The translations under genes were made by a program, and so were the position numbers. A stretch of 64,000 bases of DNA, taken from assembly GCA_049670505.1 (NCBI GenBank), contig JBATTK010000043.1:1-64000 (forward strand). Reading direction: 5' to 3'. Of this stretch, positions 8,640 to 17,759 are shown piece by piece; positions within the stretch are counted from its first letter, which is position 1; the number at the start of each line of letters is the position of its first letter. A model generated the notes under the pieces. It had not been told where the DNA came from and did no database searches. It worked only from the letters and a program-made list of their open reading frames with translations. This DNA is from JBATTK01 sp049670505. Lineage in GTDB: Bacteria; Bacteroidota; Bacteroidia; Flavobacteriales; Flavobacteriaceae.

Positions 8640-9530
8640 TTATTGCTTTGCCCAAACCGCGGTTCCGGTAACTAATCCACTGGATATGCTTACTTCCCAA
8701 TCCCCGTTAGGCAACACATTTCCCTCAAAAGTAATGGTACTACCACAACAATCGGCTGCGGATCCGCTAAGTGCTCCACAGATATCCGTGATGCTTCCTT
8801 GAGAAACATCTCCACATACTCCAAAAGGTCCGCAGAACAGACCATCATATATTCCTCCGGAATAGTCGGACAAACTGTAAGACCCACCACCATTATCGGT
8901 TACGGTTACCATATAGTCTCTATCGTTTATGGGCGGTACTCCGGCACCACCACCAATACCCACAGCTGTGCTGGTGGCAACATATATTCCTGCAAGATCG
9001 GAAGGACAAGTTACGGGGTAGGTGATCACCGATGAAAACAATACCGTTGTTTGTATATTGGTTCCCGTACCACTTGTTCCATCCGCATTTACTATTTCAA
9101 GCACCCTTCCATCATCCATGGTAAATCTTGTGGTTATGGTAAGAATGTCGCCTACTTTTACATTATCGATGCTATTTAATTCGGGAAAGGCCGAAATAAT
9201 TTCATTACTGGATAGGGAGAAATCCTGTGGTAATGTAACATTACCAAATAGGGTAGTCTTATAAACCGGCCCTGCCGCTGTGGTATAAATACCAACAATA
9301 TCCACGGAGGCCGGATCGCCCTGTGCTACTTCGGCACTAAACTCTAAATCCACGGTCTCTCCATTAGTAAGCTTTATCAAATCAATAAACGCCGCTGCTG
9401 TCTGCGATTTTAGCATGTTAGGAGCAGCTCCGTCCTCCAAGACAATTTTGGAGGTTCCACTATCATCTTCACAGGAGATGCCCAAAAACAATGCGGTACA
9501 TATAGAAAGTATATTAAATATTTTTTTCAT
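8640..9530 (-). CDS. outer-membrane lipoprotein at the end of a SusC/SusD operon
   Basis: A 296-residue lipoprotein with a clear lipobox (LFLGISC, followed by EDDSG, an acidic stretch of the kind linked to surface export in Bacteroidota). The body is beta-rich with no family I can name with certainty. The C-terminal half (about residues 175-296) contains several cysteines (CPSDLAGIY, CGPFGVCGD, CGALSGSAADCCGS) and resembles small domains found after SusE-like lipoproteins. It follows SusD by 12 bases, so it probably serves as an auxiliary surface-binding protein of the same uptake complex. Confidence 0.7.
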   Translation of the reverse strand: MKKIFNILSICTALFLGISCEDDSGTSKIVLEDGAAPNMLKSQTAAAFIDLIKLTNGETVDLEFSAEVAQGDPASVDIVGIYTTAAGPVYKTTLFGNVTLPQDFSLSSNEIISAFPELNSIDNVKVGDILTITTRFTMDDGRVLEIVNADGTSGTGTNIQTTVLFSSVITYPVTCPSDLAGIYVATSTAVGIGGGAGVPPINDRDYMVTVTDNGGGSYSLSDYSGGIYDGLFCGPFGVCGDVSQGSITDICGALSGSAADCCGSTITFEGNVLPNGDWEVSISSGLVTGTAVWAKQ

Positions 9531-9542
9531 GTTTTATAAGTT

Positions 9543-11246
9543 TTAATTATCCCAAAATATGTTATAGGTGCCCGGATCTTTTTGGTCTGGTGCATTTTGA
9601 TTGAGGTTCAGCTCGGCCTGTGGCCAGAAAAACGATAATTGAAAAGGATTGTTCAGGACCGTCAGATTATCCAATAAGGGAAAACCATCTCCATTATCCA
9701 ATTGATACTCTGGTGATTGTGAACCGGATGGATCGGCCAAAACGGGATACCCTGTTCTTCTATAGTCATTATATTGGTCCATAGGGTCCCCAAAAGTAGC
9801 TACCCATTTTTGGGTCATAATGATTTCCAATTGTTTTTCGTTATTGGCGGCCCCAAACTCTGCTATGATATTATCCATGAAAGCGGTAGCTTCGGGAGAA
9901 CCGACTAATACAGGTACGGTCTGGGTAGTGCCAGATAGTGTAACCACTTGGTCTACTTTGGCAAAACTGGCCTCCATAGCTTCCCTTAGTTTTGCTGCAG
10001 TATCGCCTTGAAGAAGCCCTACTTGCATGAGTTCCGCTTGAATATATAGGAACTCATCATAGGTGAGGATTCTTTTTGGTGCCACTCCGGTACCGCTATT
10101 GATAGTCCTTGCAAATCCTTGTCCATCGTCATATCTGCCACCACAGGGAAATATGCCCGGGAAAGTGGCATCATTTTGAACCGCTCCGTCCCTATCCGGA
10201 CCGATGCTACCAAAACGAATACTGAAAAATCCGGTAGCGGCATCCCAATAATCCGCATTGGGATCTCCTGTAACCGCGTCTCCTTGATCCCTTGGGAACT
10301 GACCCGGGAGTAATTGGTTTACAAAATAGTAGGGAAGTCTTGGATCCGCATTTCCATTGTGAATATTCGGGTTGATTCCTTTTAAGATTTCGTAGAACCA
10401 TGGACTGGCGTAATAAGATACCTGTGCACCCCCATAAGCGGCCCTAAATAATTGGTTGCGTTCATCGGTGGGTGCTTGATTGGCCGTTTGGTTGAACTGA
10501 AAATCATCCGCATTTGAAGTGAAAAAATTGTTTTCGGCAATCAACGCATTAAAGTCGGCTTGATCAAATAAGGAAGATAAACGTATTTGATTGTATAGTT
10601 TCAACTTTAGGGTATTTGCAAATTTCACCCATTGCGTTCCAGATCCTCCGTAAAACAAGTCATCCGAGGAGGGAAGTAAAAGTCCGGCACCTGAATTGAC
10701 ATTGCCTTTTCCCTCATCTATAAGGTCCAACAGTGTTTGGTATAAGGCTTGTTGCTCGTCAAACGAAGCACCTACAATACCGTTTTCCAACTGTGTAGCT
10801 TCGGAAAAAGGAACATCGCCCCAAAGGTCTACCGCAACGGACATCATGTACGCCTTTAAAAGTTGCGCAATACCAACATATACCAAATTACCGCTTTCAG
10901 TAGATTGCACAATCAATGTTTCAATATCGGTAAGGCCAAGATATATGCCGTTCCAGTCATTGTTCATTAGGATGTTATCGGCTTTTGTGCCATATTGGTC
11001 ATACTCCTGTCTTGTAGTGAATTGGTGGGTATACACGGATAGAATATCACCGGTCCACAATCTAAAGTTGCCTACAAGTCCGATACCTACCTCTATATTG
11101 GTCAATAGCTGGTTCTGTGGTGCTATTATTGGGGCATCGGCATCGGTATCCACCTCAAGGTATTGCTCACATCCTACCAGCCAAAAAGTTAGTATAATTC
11201 CGATTAGATAGAAGTTAAGGAATCTGTTGTATCTTATATTTTTCAT
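9543..11246 (-). CDS. SusD/RagB-family substrate-binding lipoprotein
   Basis: A 567-residue lipoprotein with lipobox FWLVGC followed by EQYLEVDTD. Typical SusD helices are visible (LKAYMMSVAVDLWGDVPFSEA, WVKFANTLKLKLYNQIRL, EIIMTQKWVATFGDPMDQYNDYRRTGYP, the last being the conserved end block). SusD proteins sit as a lid on the SusC barrel and capture the substrate at the surface. It overlaps nothing and lies 9 bases behind susC on the same strand. No glycoside hydrolase or sulfatase is nearby, so the substrate could be a peptide or another nutrient as well as a glycan. Confidence 0.92.
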   Translation of the reverse strand: MKNIRYNRFLNFYLIGIILTFWLVGCEQYLEVDTDADAPIIAPQNQLLTNIEVGIGLVGNFRLWTGDILSVYTHQFTTRQEYDQYGTKADNILMNNDWNGIYLGLTDIETLIVQSTESGNLVYVGIAQLLKAYMMSVAVDLWGDVPFSEATQLENGIVGASFDEQQALYQTLLDLIDEGKGNVNSGAGLLLPSSDDLFYGGSGTQWVKFANTLKLKLYNQIRLSSLFDQADFNALIAENNFFTSNADDFQFNQTANQAPTDERNQLFRAAYGGAQVSYYASPWFYEILKGINPNIHNGNADPRLPYYFVNQLLPGQFPRDQGDAVTGDPNADYWDAATGFFSIRFGSIGPDRDGAVQNDATFPGIFPCGGRYDDGQGFARTINSGTGVAPKRILTYDEFLYIQAELMQVGLLQGDTAAKLREAMEASFAKVDQVVTLSGTTQTVPVLVGSPEATAFMDNIIAEFGAANNEKQLEIIMTQKWVATFGDPMDQYNDYRRTGYPVLADPSGSQSPEYQLDNGDGFPLLDNLTVLNNPFQLSFFWPQAELNLNQNAPDQKDPGTYNIFWDN

Positions 11247-11255
11247 GCTTCTTTA

Positions 11256-14200
11256 TTAAAAAGTTAAACTAAGTTTAAACCCGTATCTCGTTGCGGTAGG
11301 GGCCGAAGCTATCTCAACCCCTTGTAGACGTGTGTTTCCAAAACTGGTGACTTCGGGGTCGAAATTGGTGTATTTTGGGACATTCGGTGCAAAATACCAT
11401 AGATTGTTCCCCAGAATACTAAGATTGATCTTTCCGAAAGGTGTATGGTCCAACCATTTGGACGGTACATCGTAGGATAGGCTTAGCTCTCTTAAACGAT
11501 ATACGGTACCATCGTATACAGTAGCCTCATCAACCGTATTTATCCCAAATGTATTTCCTCCGGCAGGGGAGAAATATAATTCGTTGGTGTCAATTTGGGT
11601 AGTATTCGGGATTTGATTCCCATTGGCGTCCAAGATTGGATTTCCGGCATTATCGCCGTAGAATCCTGGAATAATAAAGGTACGTTCCCTATCCTCCGTA
11701 TCCTTGGTCACACCTCTTCCCAGCAATGTATTGATGCTGGTAGAGTTTATATCACCACCTTCTTTCCAGTCTATTTGGGCACGTAGTGTGAGACTCTTAT
11801 ATTTGAACGTATTTATAAAACTCATTCTGAAATCAGGAGTAGGGTCTCCAACAATACCGTTTTCCAAATCTTGTATAATGCCACCTCCCGCTTGGTTGAT
11901 CAGAAAATTTCCCTCATCGTCCCTGGCAAAACGGGTTCCAAAAAACACCCCAAAAGGTTGGCCTACCTGAACGAAGGAAATTTGATTGACATTCAGGGGA
12001 AATCTCTCCAGGCCTTCCACCAACTCGGTAACTTCATTTTCATTCTTGGTAAAGGTGGTAAACAAATCCCATTTAAAGTTGTCGGTTTGTACGGGAACCA
12101 GGTTTAGCCCAATTTCAACACCTGTGTTCTGTAGCTCGCCGATATTGGTATTGAATGTTGTAAATCCACTGGTTGCAGGGACACTTACAGGAGAAATCAA
12201 ATCGGTGGTTGTTTTTTTGTACCAGCTAAAATCTAAAATAATTCTTCGATCAAAGAATTCCAAGTCGGTACCCAACTCTATTTCATCCGTAAATTCCGGG
12301 GTAATCTGTTGGTCTCCAAGAGCCGATCTGTTACCTATTACGGGAAAGCTATTAAAAGAGTTGCCTACAGCGAACGTTCTGTTCAGGAATTCCGCCGGGG
12401 CATCCCTACCTACCGAAGCATAACCGGCCCTTAATTTGGCAAAAGTCAATACTTCACTGTCTATGTTAAAGGCATCGGTGGGGATAAAGGAAATACTTGC
12501 AGAGGGGTAGAAATAGGAATTGTTGTCCTTGGGCAAAGTAGAGCTCCAATCGTTTCTTCCTGTGGCGTTCAAAAATAAATAATCTTTAAAAGAAAGACTC
12601 AAATCTGCAAATACACCAACATTTCTTCTTCTGGTAAATCCAATTCCATTGATCGGTGTAGGCTGTACCAAAGTAACGTTCAGATTGTTCTCCACCGTAA
12701 AAATACCGGGGGAGATAAATGTATTGGCTATGACCCTATTACGTTGCTGACTGTTTTGAAGAACGTTGTTCCCTATTATGGCGGTCAAGTTGATATCTTT
12801 GTTAAGATCATAATTGAAATTCAACAAAAAGGTAGATTCAATATCCTCATTGGTAAAACGATCTTCGGTAATACCCCCAAGTCCATTTGCCGCCCTGGAA
12901 CCTATGTTCCTAATTTGCTTCCTATAGAGCGTATATTTATTAAGTCCAACTCTATAGGATGCGGAGATATGGTCATTGAAGGCGTAATTGAAATTCACCG
13001 TGGCCACTGTCCTGTCCGTATCTGTAATGATCTGGTCATTTTTCCAAGACCAGAGCGGGTGGTCCCAACCGTTGTTCGGTGTTACGGAGCCTCCGGTTAC
13101 GGGGTTTTCAAATGGTATAGATGTATCCCAGGTCCTTCCGAGCCATAGTGCCCGGGCAAAGGAAGATGCCGACCCGGAAAACTGATTTTCTCCAAAAAAT
13201 CCACCGACTTGGCCCGTATCCGAATAACTAAGATTGGATCCCACGGTGAGGCCATTCGCAAGTTTGAAATTTCCCCCTACTGAAATGGAGGTTCTATCAT
13301 AGGTATTGAAAGGGATGTATCCTTCCTGTGCCAAATCGGAGAAGGTTACGCTAAAACTGCCATCGGATCCTCCATAACTAAGATTAATGGAATTATCCAA
13401 AACAGTGCCTGTTCTAAAAAGATTTTCTACATTGTTGGGCTGTGCCACATACGGTACCGTAGGTCCAAAATCATTTGGAAATGCGGCCAAAATATTTGGC
13501 CAGGTGGGAATTGTTGCCAAGGAATCGAATCTGGGCCCCCAAGAACCATTGGAATTTAGATAACTGAAATTTACACCGTTACCATAGGTATTTTGATATT
13601 CCGGTAGATTGGCGATAGTTTCAAAATATGTCCCTGAATTAACGGTAACACTAAGTTTGTTGTTTCCTTCAAATCCCTTGGGCGAACCCGTTTTTGTAGT
13701 GATCACGATAACCCCATTAGCGGCCCTAGAACCATATAAGGCCGCTGCTGCGGTACTTTTTAATACATCCACGGAGGCAATATTATTGGGGTCCAATGAA
13801 GATAGGCCCGACTCATATCCTCCACCGCCGGTAGTCTGGTTGGAAGTTGTAACTTGTGAGTTGTCATATGCGATTCCGTCAACAATAATAAGGGGTTGAC
13901 TTGCACTACCGATTGTTGTGGCCCCCCGTATGTTTATTTGATTGGATGCTCCGGCTACCCCATTTGAAAAGTTAACATTAACGCCTGGAACCTTACCGGT
14001 AAGCGACCTAATAAGATCCGGTTCTGAATTTTCCAAGATTTCTTCCGGTGAAACATTACTAACGGCATAACCTAGTTTTTTTGCATTTCTTTCGATGCCA
14101 AAAGCCGTCACTACCACTTCTTCAAGTGCTTGGGCATCTTCTTCCATTTGAATATTAATGGTGTTTTCCGTACCTACTTCACGTTCCTTCGTTTTCTGTC

Positions 14201-14429
14201 CCAAATAGGAGAATATTAAAATTTGACCGATACTGGCATTGATGGAAAAATTACCATCAAAATCGGTTTGGGTTCCCGTACTTGTGCCTTTTACCAAGAC
14301 ATTTACGCCGGGCAACGGCAAAGAGCCCTGGTCAGTGACCGTGCCATTGATTGTTTTGGTCTGTGCCAGTGCGGAAGTCGTTCCAAACAGGAAAAGCACT
14401 AACATCATCCAGTAATTGTTTACCTTCAT
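11256..14429 (-). CDS. SusC/RagA-family TonB-linked outer-membrane transporter
   Basis: A 1057-residue TonB-dependent receptor. The signal peptide ends near ALAQ. Residues about 25-105 form a carboxypeptidase-like beta-sandwich (GTVTDQGSLPLPGVNVLVKGTS), followed by the TonB-box region (LEEVVVTAFG), a plug domain with the SusC signature (GVNVNFSNGVAGASNQINIRG, STAAAALYGSRAANGVIVITTK) and a 22-strand barrel ending in …GFKLSLTF with a terminal Phe. It is the first gene of a three-gene operon with SusD and a lipoprotein. No sigma/anti-sigma pair or hybrid two-component gene adjoins it, so control must come from elsewhere. Confidence 0.95.
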   Translation of the reverse strand: MKVNNYWMMLVLFLFGTTSALAQTKTINGTVTDQGSLPLPGVNVLVKGTSTGTQTDFDGNFSINASIGQILIFSYLGQKTKEREVGTENTINIQMEEDAQALEEVVVTAFGIERNAKKLGYAVSNVSPEEILENSEPDLIRSLTGKVPGVNVNFSNGVAGASNQINIRGATTIGSASQPLIIVDGIAYDNSQVTTSNQTTGGGGYESGLSSLDPNNIASVDVLKSTAAAALYGSRAANGVIVITTKTGSPKGFEGNNKLSVTVNSGTYFETIANLPEYQNTYGNGVNFSYLNSNGSWGPRFDSLATIPTWPNILAAFPNDFGPTVPYVAQPNNVENLFRTGTVLDNSINLSYGGSDGSFSVTFSDLAQEGYIPFNTYDRTSISVGGNFKLANGLTVGSNLSYSDTGQVGGFFGENQFSGSASSFARALWLGRTWDTSIPFENPVTGGSVTPNNGWDHPLWSWKNDQIITDTDRTVATVNFNYAFNDHISASYRVGLNKYTLYRKQIRNIGSRAANGLGGITEDRFTNEDIESTFLLNFNYDLNKDINLTAIIGNNVLQNSQQRNRVIANTFISPGIFTVENNLNVTLVQPTPINGIGFTRRRNVGVFADLSLSFKDYLFLNATGRNDWSSTLPKDNNSYFYPSASISFIPTDAFNIDSEVLTFAKLRAGYASVGRDAPAEFLNRTFAVGNSFNSFPVIGNRSALGDQQITPEFTDEIELGTDLEFFDRRIILDFSWYKKTTTDLISPVSVPATSGFTTFNTNIGELQNTGVEIGLNLVPVQTDNFKWDLFTTFTKNENEVTELVEGLERFPLNVNQISFVQVGQPFGVFFGTRFARDDEGNFLINQAGGGIIQDLENGIVGDPTPDFRMSFINTFKYKSLTLRAQIDWKEGGDINSTSINTLLGRGVTKDTEDRERTFIIPGFYGDNAGNPILDANGNQIPNTTQIDTNELYFSPAGGNTFGINTVDEATVYDGTVYRLRELSLSYDVPSKWLDHTPFGKINLSILGNNLWYFAPNVPKYTNFDPEVTSFGNTRLQGVEIASAPTATRYGFKLSLTF

Positions 14430-15099
14430 AATTTAATTTTTTGTTAGAAAAATTGAGTTAGTGCAATTAGGAAAGGCAGGCAGGAAAGAGATTCGTGCTA
14501 ATTCAAAAATTACATCGAAAAATGAGAACAAAGCTAAATGGATGTTCTACCAAGAAGTAAGACTGACCCTCTCTTTCTCTGCCTTACCTTTACAATTGCG
14601 GGGTAAAACAATCGAAATAAACCCGATGAATTGATAATGCCGATTGGGATGTACAGTTTTTCCGACGCTTACTTACATTTACAAACCCGCCTTTTGTATC
14701 AGGGAAATACCGTTCCCATAGTACATATAATGAGAGTGGATTTATAATGCATGGGTTGGTCCGCGCTTTTCTCACTTGATCTTATTGTTCCTCGTTTGTC
14801 ATGATTCTGTCTAAATAAATCAAAACTTCATTATCGTTTGAAGGATAATGTTAGTAGGTGCCTAATTTTAGGAATTAGCCGTTTTAGGTCGGGAATATGG
14901 AAAAATTCTATGCTATCGTTGAATTCGTCGAAAAAGAGATTTTAACTTTGAAACCCTTAAAATGATGTTCCTCAATGGAATCCGGTGAAGGCTTTGCTAG
15001 AAAAAATACTTCAAAATGACTTTTTTGAGTTAAAAACTTTATCAAAAGGTTCAAGTGAATTAGTGGTTTAAAAATACTTTTGAGGTAGTAAAATCAATT
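14430..15099. other. divergent gap between susC and a barrel protein
   Basis: No intact gene is seen. The left part should hold the susC promoter. At 14897-14965 a 22-codon ATG frame (MEKFYAIVEFVEKEIL…) is followed, in another frame, by about 38 open codons (…VPQWNPVKALLEKILQND…) to 15072. This may be one small decayed gene, but there is no family match I can offer. Confidence 0.35.
15075..15082 (+). promoter_or_regulatory. Bacteroidota-type -7 box for the barrel protein
   Basis: TACTTTTG fits TAnnTTTG. It would start transcription near 15089, a short way before the two possible ATGs at 15100 and 15121. No clear TTG element is present at the -33 distance. Confidence 0.45.
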
Positions 15100-15120
15100 A
15101 TGAACCGTAAAAATTATAGG

Positions 15121-15708
15121 ATGAAAAAAGCAGCTCTATTTCTTACATTTATTTTAGTATCATTCAGCATAACTGCTCAAACGTGGTCCGACAAATTTCA
15201 AATTGGCGTCAGGGGAGGACTAAATCTAGCAACAGTCGCAGGGGATGATTTTGACAGTCCTGATGGACGTACCAGCTTTTATGCAGGTTTACTGGCAGAG
15301 GCGCCCTTGACCGAAACGGTATCACTACAGCCCGAAATATTCTATTCCGGACAAGGTTTTGACATTACTGACGAGCCTAATGAAATTGATGCCCAATATC
15401 AAATAGATTACATTCAGGTCCCGATAATCCTAAAAGTCTACCTACTAGATGGCCTAAACCTTCAGGCAGGTCCGCAGTTCGGGTTTAAAATTAATGAGGA
15501 AATAGATCTGGAACCTACACAGGATGCCGGGGATTTTGATACCGACGCGGTAAAGGATTTTGACTTTCAGATAACAACAGGTGTAGAATATAAATTGGCC
15601 GAGTCTTTCTTTGTTCAGGCACGATATACCTACGGGTTTTCGGAGATAATAGAAAATGTTGATATACACAATTCTCTTTTCTCGGCAGGTATCGGTTTTA
15701 TGTTCTAA
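15121..15708 (+). CDS. small outer-membrane beta-barrel (PorT-like porin family)
   Basis: From the ATG at 15121 the product begins with a normal signal peptide (KKAALFLTFILVSFSITAQ); the earlier ATG at 15100 only adds seven polar residues. The mature part starts FQIGVRGGLNLATVAGDDF, the entry of outer-membrane beta-barrel domain proteins of about 190 residues, and ends VDIHNSLFSAGIGFMF with a terminal aromatic residue, as expected for Bam-dependent insertion. Eight strands can be traced. Proteins of this family are abundant in Flavobacteriia and mostly have no assigned role. Confidence 0.8.
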   Translation: MKKAALFLTFILVSFSITAQTWSDKFQIGVRGGLNLATVAGDDFDSPDGRTSFYAGLLAEAPLTETVSLQPEIFYSGQGFDITDEPNEIDAQYQIDYIQVPIILKVYLLDGLNLQAGPQFGFKINEEIDLEPTQDAGDFDTDAVKDFDFQITTGVEYKLAESFFVQARYTYGFSEIIENVDIHNSLFSAGIGFMF

Positions 15709-15764
15709 GACTGTTTTATAAAATTTAAAAATGATTACAATCATTTTCAAATTGATTAGCTAGT

Positions 15765-15795
15765 AAGGCCCCCGATTTAGGTTGGGGGTCTTTTA
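15765..15795 (+). terminator. terminator after the barrel protein gene
   Basis: GGCCCCC and GGGGGTC form a stem around a 10-base loop and are followed by TTTTAT. A second perfect palindrome, AAAATGATTACAATCATTTT, lies just before it at 15728-15747. Confidence 0.75.
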
Positions 15796-15861
15796 TATGA
15801 TTTAAGTATCCCAATAAGGACGAAGCTACATCCACACTTTGATACGTAATTAAAAAGACAT

Positions 15862-16464
15862 ATGGAAACAGAAAATATATTCATACGCAGACCGGCACAT
15901 TTGGAACACAAAATACATCCATTGTTAGAACAAAGGTGGAGCCCCAGAACTTTTGGTAGCAAACAAATTTCAGAGTCCGAGATAGCGAGGTTGTTCGAGG
16001 CGGCCCGCTGGGCTGCCAGTTCCTTCAATGTACAACCCTGGCGATTTATTTATGCCGCTAAGAAAACCAGAGCTTATGATAAGATCATTGATTGTCTAAG
16101 CGATTTCAACGGACTATGGGCAACAAATGCTCCCTTGTTAATGTTGACGGCTTACAAAGAAAAAACAGAAGAAGGGGAGGAAAACTTTCACGCACTACAT
16201 GATTTAGGGCTCTGTTTGGGAAATATGAGTGTACAGGCACAGTATTTGGGTATCGCCATGCACCATATGGCAGGTATCGACTGGAAAAAAGCTCAAAGAG
16301 TTTTTGATGTGCCAAAAGGATTTCATATTACTTCGGCCCTAGCCTTAGGGTATTATGGTGGCGATATCCAATCCCTGCCAGAAGATTTACAAGGTCAGGA
16401 AACCGGAAAGAGAACAAGAAATAGAATTGAGGATTTCGCTTATAACGGCAGTTGGAAAAAATAA
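15862..16464 (+). CDS. nitroreductase-family flavoprotein
   Basis: A 200-residue protein of the FMN-dependent nitroreductase fold. QRWSPRTFGSKQISESEIARLFEAARWAASSFNVQPWRFIYA is the FMN phosphate-binding start of the family, and ALALGYYGGD near the end is the second flavin-contacting block. These soluble dimers use NAD(P)H to reduce nitro groups, quinones or other electrophiles; the physiological substrate cannot be read from sequence. A deaminase gene follows after 10 bases, so the two are likely co-transcribed. Confidence 0.88.
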   Translation: METENIFIRRPAHLEHKIHPLLEQRWSPRTFGSKQISESEIARLFEAARWAASSFNVQPWRFIYAAKKTRAYDKIIDCLSDFNGLWATNAPLLMLTAYKEKTEEGEENFHALHDLGLCLGNMSVQAQYLGIAMHHMAGIDWKKAQRVFDVPKGFHITSALALGYYGGDIQSLPEDLQGQETGKRTRNRIEDFAYNGSWKK

Positions 16465-16474
16465 CCTAATTACT

Positions 16475-16924
16475 ATGGAAGAGGAACACATCTATTTTAT
16501 GCAACAGGCGATTGCATTGGCACAACAAGGCAAAAATAGTCCCGATGGCGGTGCCTTTGGGGCGGTCATCGTTAAGAACGGACAGCTTATCGCGGCGGTT
16601 CATAACTTGGTAAAAGGGAGTAAGGATTGTACACAGCATGCAGAACTAAAGGCCATACAAAAGGCCTGTAGTGTATTGCAAAACAACAATCTCTCCGACT
16701 GTGTCCTATATACCAGTTGCGAACCGTGCATGATGTGCCTTGGTGCCTGCCGTTGGGCAAAGTTTGAGCGTATATACTATGGTGCCTCTGCACAGGATGC
16801 GAAAGAGCACGGTTATATCTATTCCGACGTGTTCTATGCCTCGGATACCGGTAAAAGATATGAAGAATTCCATATGCGGCAACTCTTGCGGAACGAAGCG
16901 ATTGCCGTATGGAAAAGTAAATAA
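16475..16924 (+). CDS. guanine deaminase-like nucleoside/nucleobase deaminase
   Basis: The start at 16475 (MEEEHIYFMQQAIALAQQG) gives 149 residues, the usual family length; an upstream in-frame ATG at 16355 lies deep inside the nitroreductase gene and is not used. The zinc site of the cytidine/deoxycytidylate deaminase fold is complete: HAE in TQHAELKAIQ and PCMMC in CEPCMMCLGACRWA. SPDGGAFGAVIVKNG and the C-terminal EFHMRQLLRNEAIAVWKSK favour guanine deaminase (guanine to xanthine) over tRNA adenosine deaminase, which has a different C-terminus. Confidence 0.8.
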   Translation: MEEEHIYFMQQAIALAQQGKNSPDGGAFGAVIVKNGQLIAAVHNLVKGSKDCTQHAELKAIQKACSVLQNNNLSDCVLYTSCEPCMMCLGACRWAKFERIYYGASAQDAKEHGYIYSDVFYASDTGKRYEEFHMRQLLRNEAIAVWKSK

Positions 16925-16948
16925 ACATGAATATTAAAAAAACAACAT

Positions 16949-17248
16949 ATGCAAATTATATTCGAATACCACAATGTAAGTGCAAGCGACCGCTTAGAAG
17001 CCATAGCCAAAGAAAAGCTGGAACAGTTAGGTGCAAAATTCAGTTTTGTACACAGAGCCGATGTATTTTTTAAAACACAGAATAGAACCGATGATGATGA
17101 GCAGATTTGTGATATTCGTTTAAGCATGCCCGGGCCTAGGATTTTTGCTTCGACCAATGCGAAAGGTTTTGAGGCCGCCATATCGGAAACCGTTCGAGAT
17201 TTGGAAGACCAATTACGAAAACATAAAGAAAAGATGGGCACTCGCTAA
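16949..17248 (+). CDS. hpf: ribosome hibernation promoting factor, short form
   Basis: A 99-residue HPF/YfiA-type protein: MQIIFEYHNVSASDRLEAIAKEKLEQL, then FVHRADVFFKTQN, CDIRLSMPGPRIFAST and DLEDQLRKHKEK give the beta-alpha-beta-beta-beta-alpha order of the fold. It binds the decoding channel of the 30S subunit when growth stops. It lacks the C-terminal dimerisation domain of long HPF, so it would act like the short form. It follows the deaminase by 24 bases. Confidence 0.85.
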   Translation: MQIIFEYHNVSASDRLEAIAKEKLEQLGAKFSFVHRADVFFKTQNRTDDDEQICDIRLSMPGPRIFASTNAKGFEAAISETVRDLEDQLRKHKEKMGTR

Positions 17249-17432
17249 AAATTGAAATAATTCAACCATGGTTTTACCATCCAGTTTAATTTTATAGAAA
17301 ACCACTATACGGATGGATACGGCATTCATCTAGATAAAAAACAGAAAAAATATTGCGCATTAAGTTTATGGGGGTTTTTAAACCTTGTCCAAAATATTTA
17401 CAACCGATTTTATAGAAACGGTAGGATGGCAA

Positions 17433-17537
17433 TCAGGTATTGATAATAATAGCCGAGACTGCTATGATGAGCAATACGATCAATATCCACCAGCTGTAGA
17501 TTCGCTTCCTTCTTTTCCTTATTTTTTTGTAAGACAT
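17433..17537 (-). CDS. 34-residue single-pass membrane protein, uncharacterised
   Basis: The minus strand encodes a 34-residue peptide from an ATG at 17537 to a TGA at 17433. It begins with a strongly basic stretch (SYKKIRKRRKRIY), then two tryptophans and about 18 hydrophobic residues (ILIVLLIIAVSAIII) ending in NT. This is the ideal build of a small inner-membrane protein with its N-terminus in the cytoplasm. It lies divergent to tamB. It is not a fragment of any gene I recognise. Short length means chance cannot be ruled out, but the residue pattern is far from random. Confidence 0.5.
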   Translation of the reverse strand: MSYKKIRKRRKRIYSWWILIVLLIIAVSAIIINT

Positions 17538-17710
17538 CTAAATACTATTGTTTTGAATGGTTTTCGGTCAAAAACTAATTCATCAGAAACTAGTTTAAAA
17601 CTTGGTGTGCACTATATTGGTAGTTTAATTGATGTGACAAAATAAGGAAAGAAAAAATCATAGTTTATTCCATTCGATAAAAATGTTCGCTTAAATAAGT
17701 TAATACAAGA

Positions 17711-17744
17711 TTGGGAATATCTATTTATGAACTTCTTATTTTTG
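17711..17744 (+). promoter_or_regulatory. promoter of the tamB-tamL operon
   Basis: TTG at 17711-17713 and TATTTTTG at 17737-17744 (TAnnTTTG) are 23 bases apart, within the range for the major Bacteroidota sigma factor. Transcription would begin near 17751, giving a very short leader before the ATG at 17760. Confidence 0.55.
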
Positions 17745-17759
17745 ACCCTCATATCATAA

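Larger units (their letters stand above)
17249..17759. other. gap with one small minus-strand gene and the tamB promoter
   Basis: A plus-strand frame at 17385-17645 (86 codons) has no protein character and overlaps a better small minus-strand frame at 17433-17537, listed separately. The right end carries the tamB promoter. Confidence 0.5.

Noticed and set aside
12744..13148. Plus-strand frame of 134 codons
   Set aside because: It lies fully inside the well-supported susC gene on the other strand and has no family pattern.
16355..16474. 40-residue N-terminal extension of the deaminase
   Set aside because: It would overlap the nitroreductase gene by 110 bases and adds no family sequence; the ATG at 16475 gives the normal length.
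17385..17645. 86-codon plus-strand frame before tamB
   Set aside because: It lacks protein character and overlaps the better small minus-strand membrane protein at 17433-17537.
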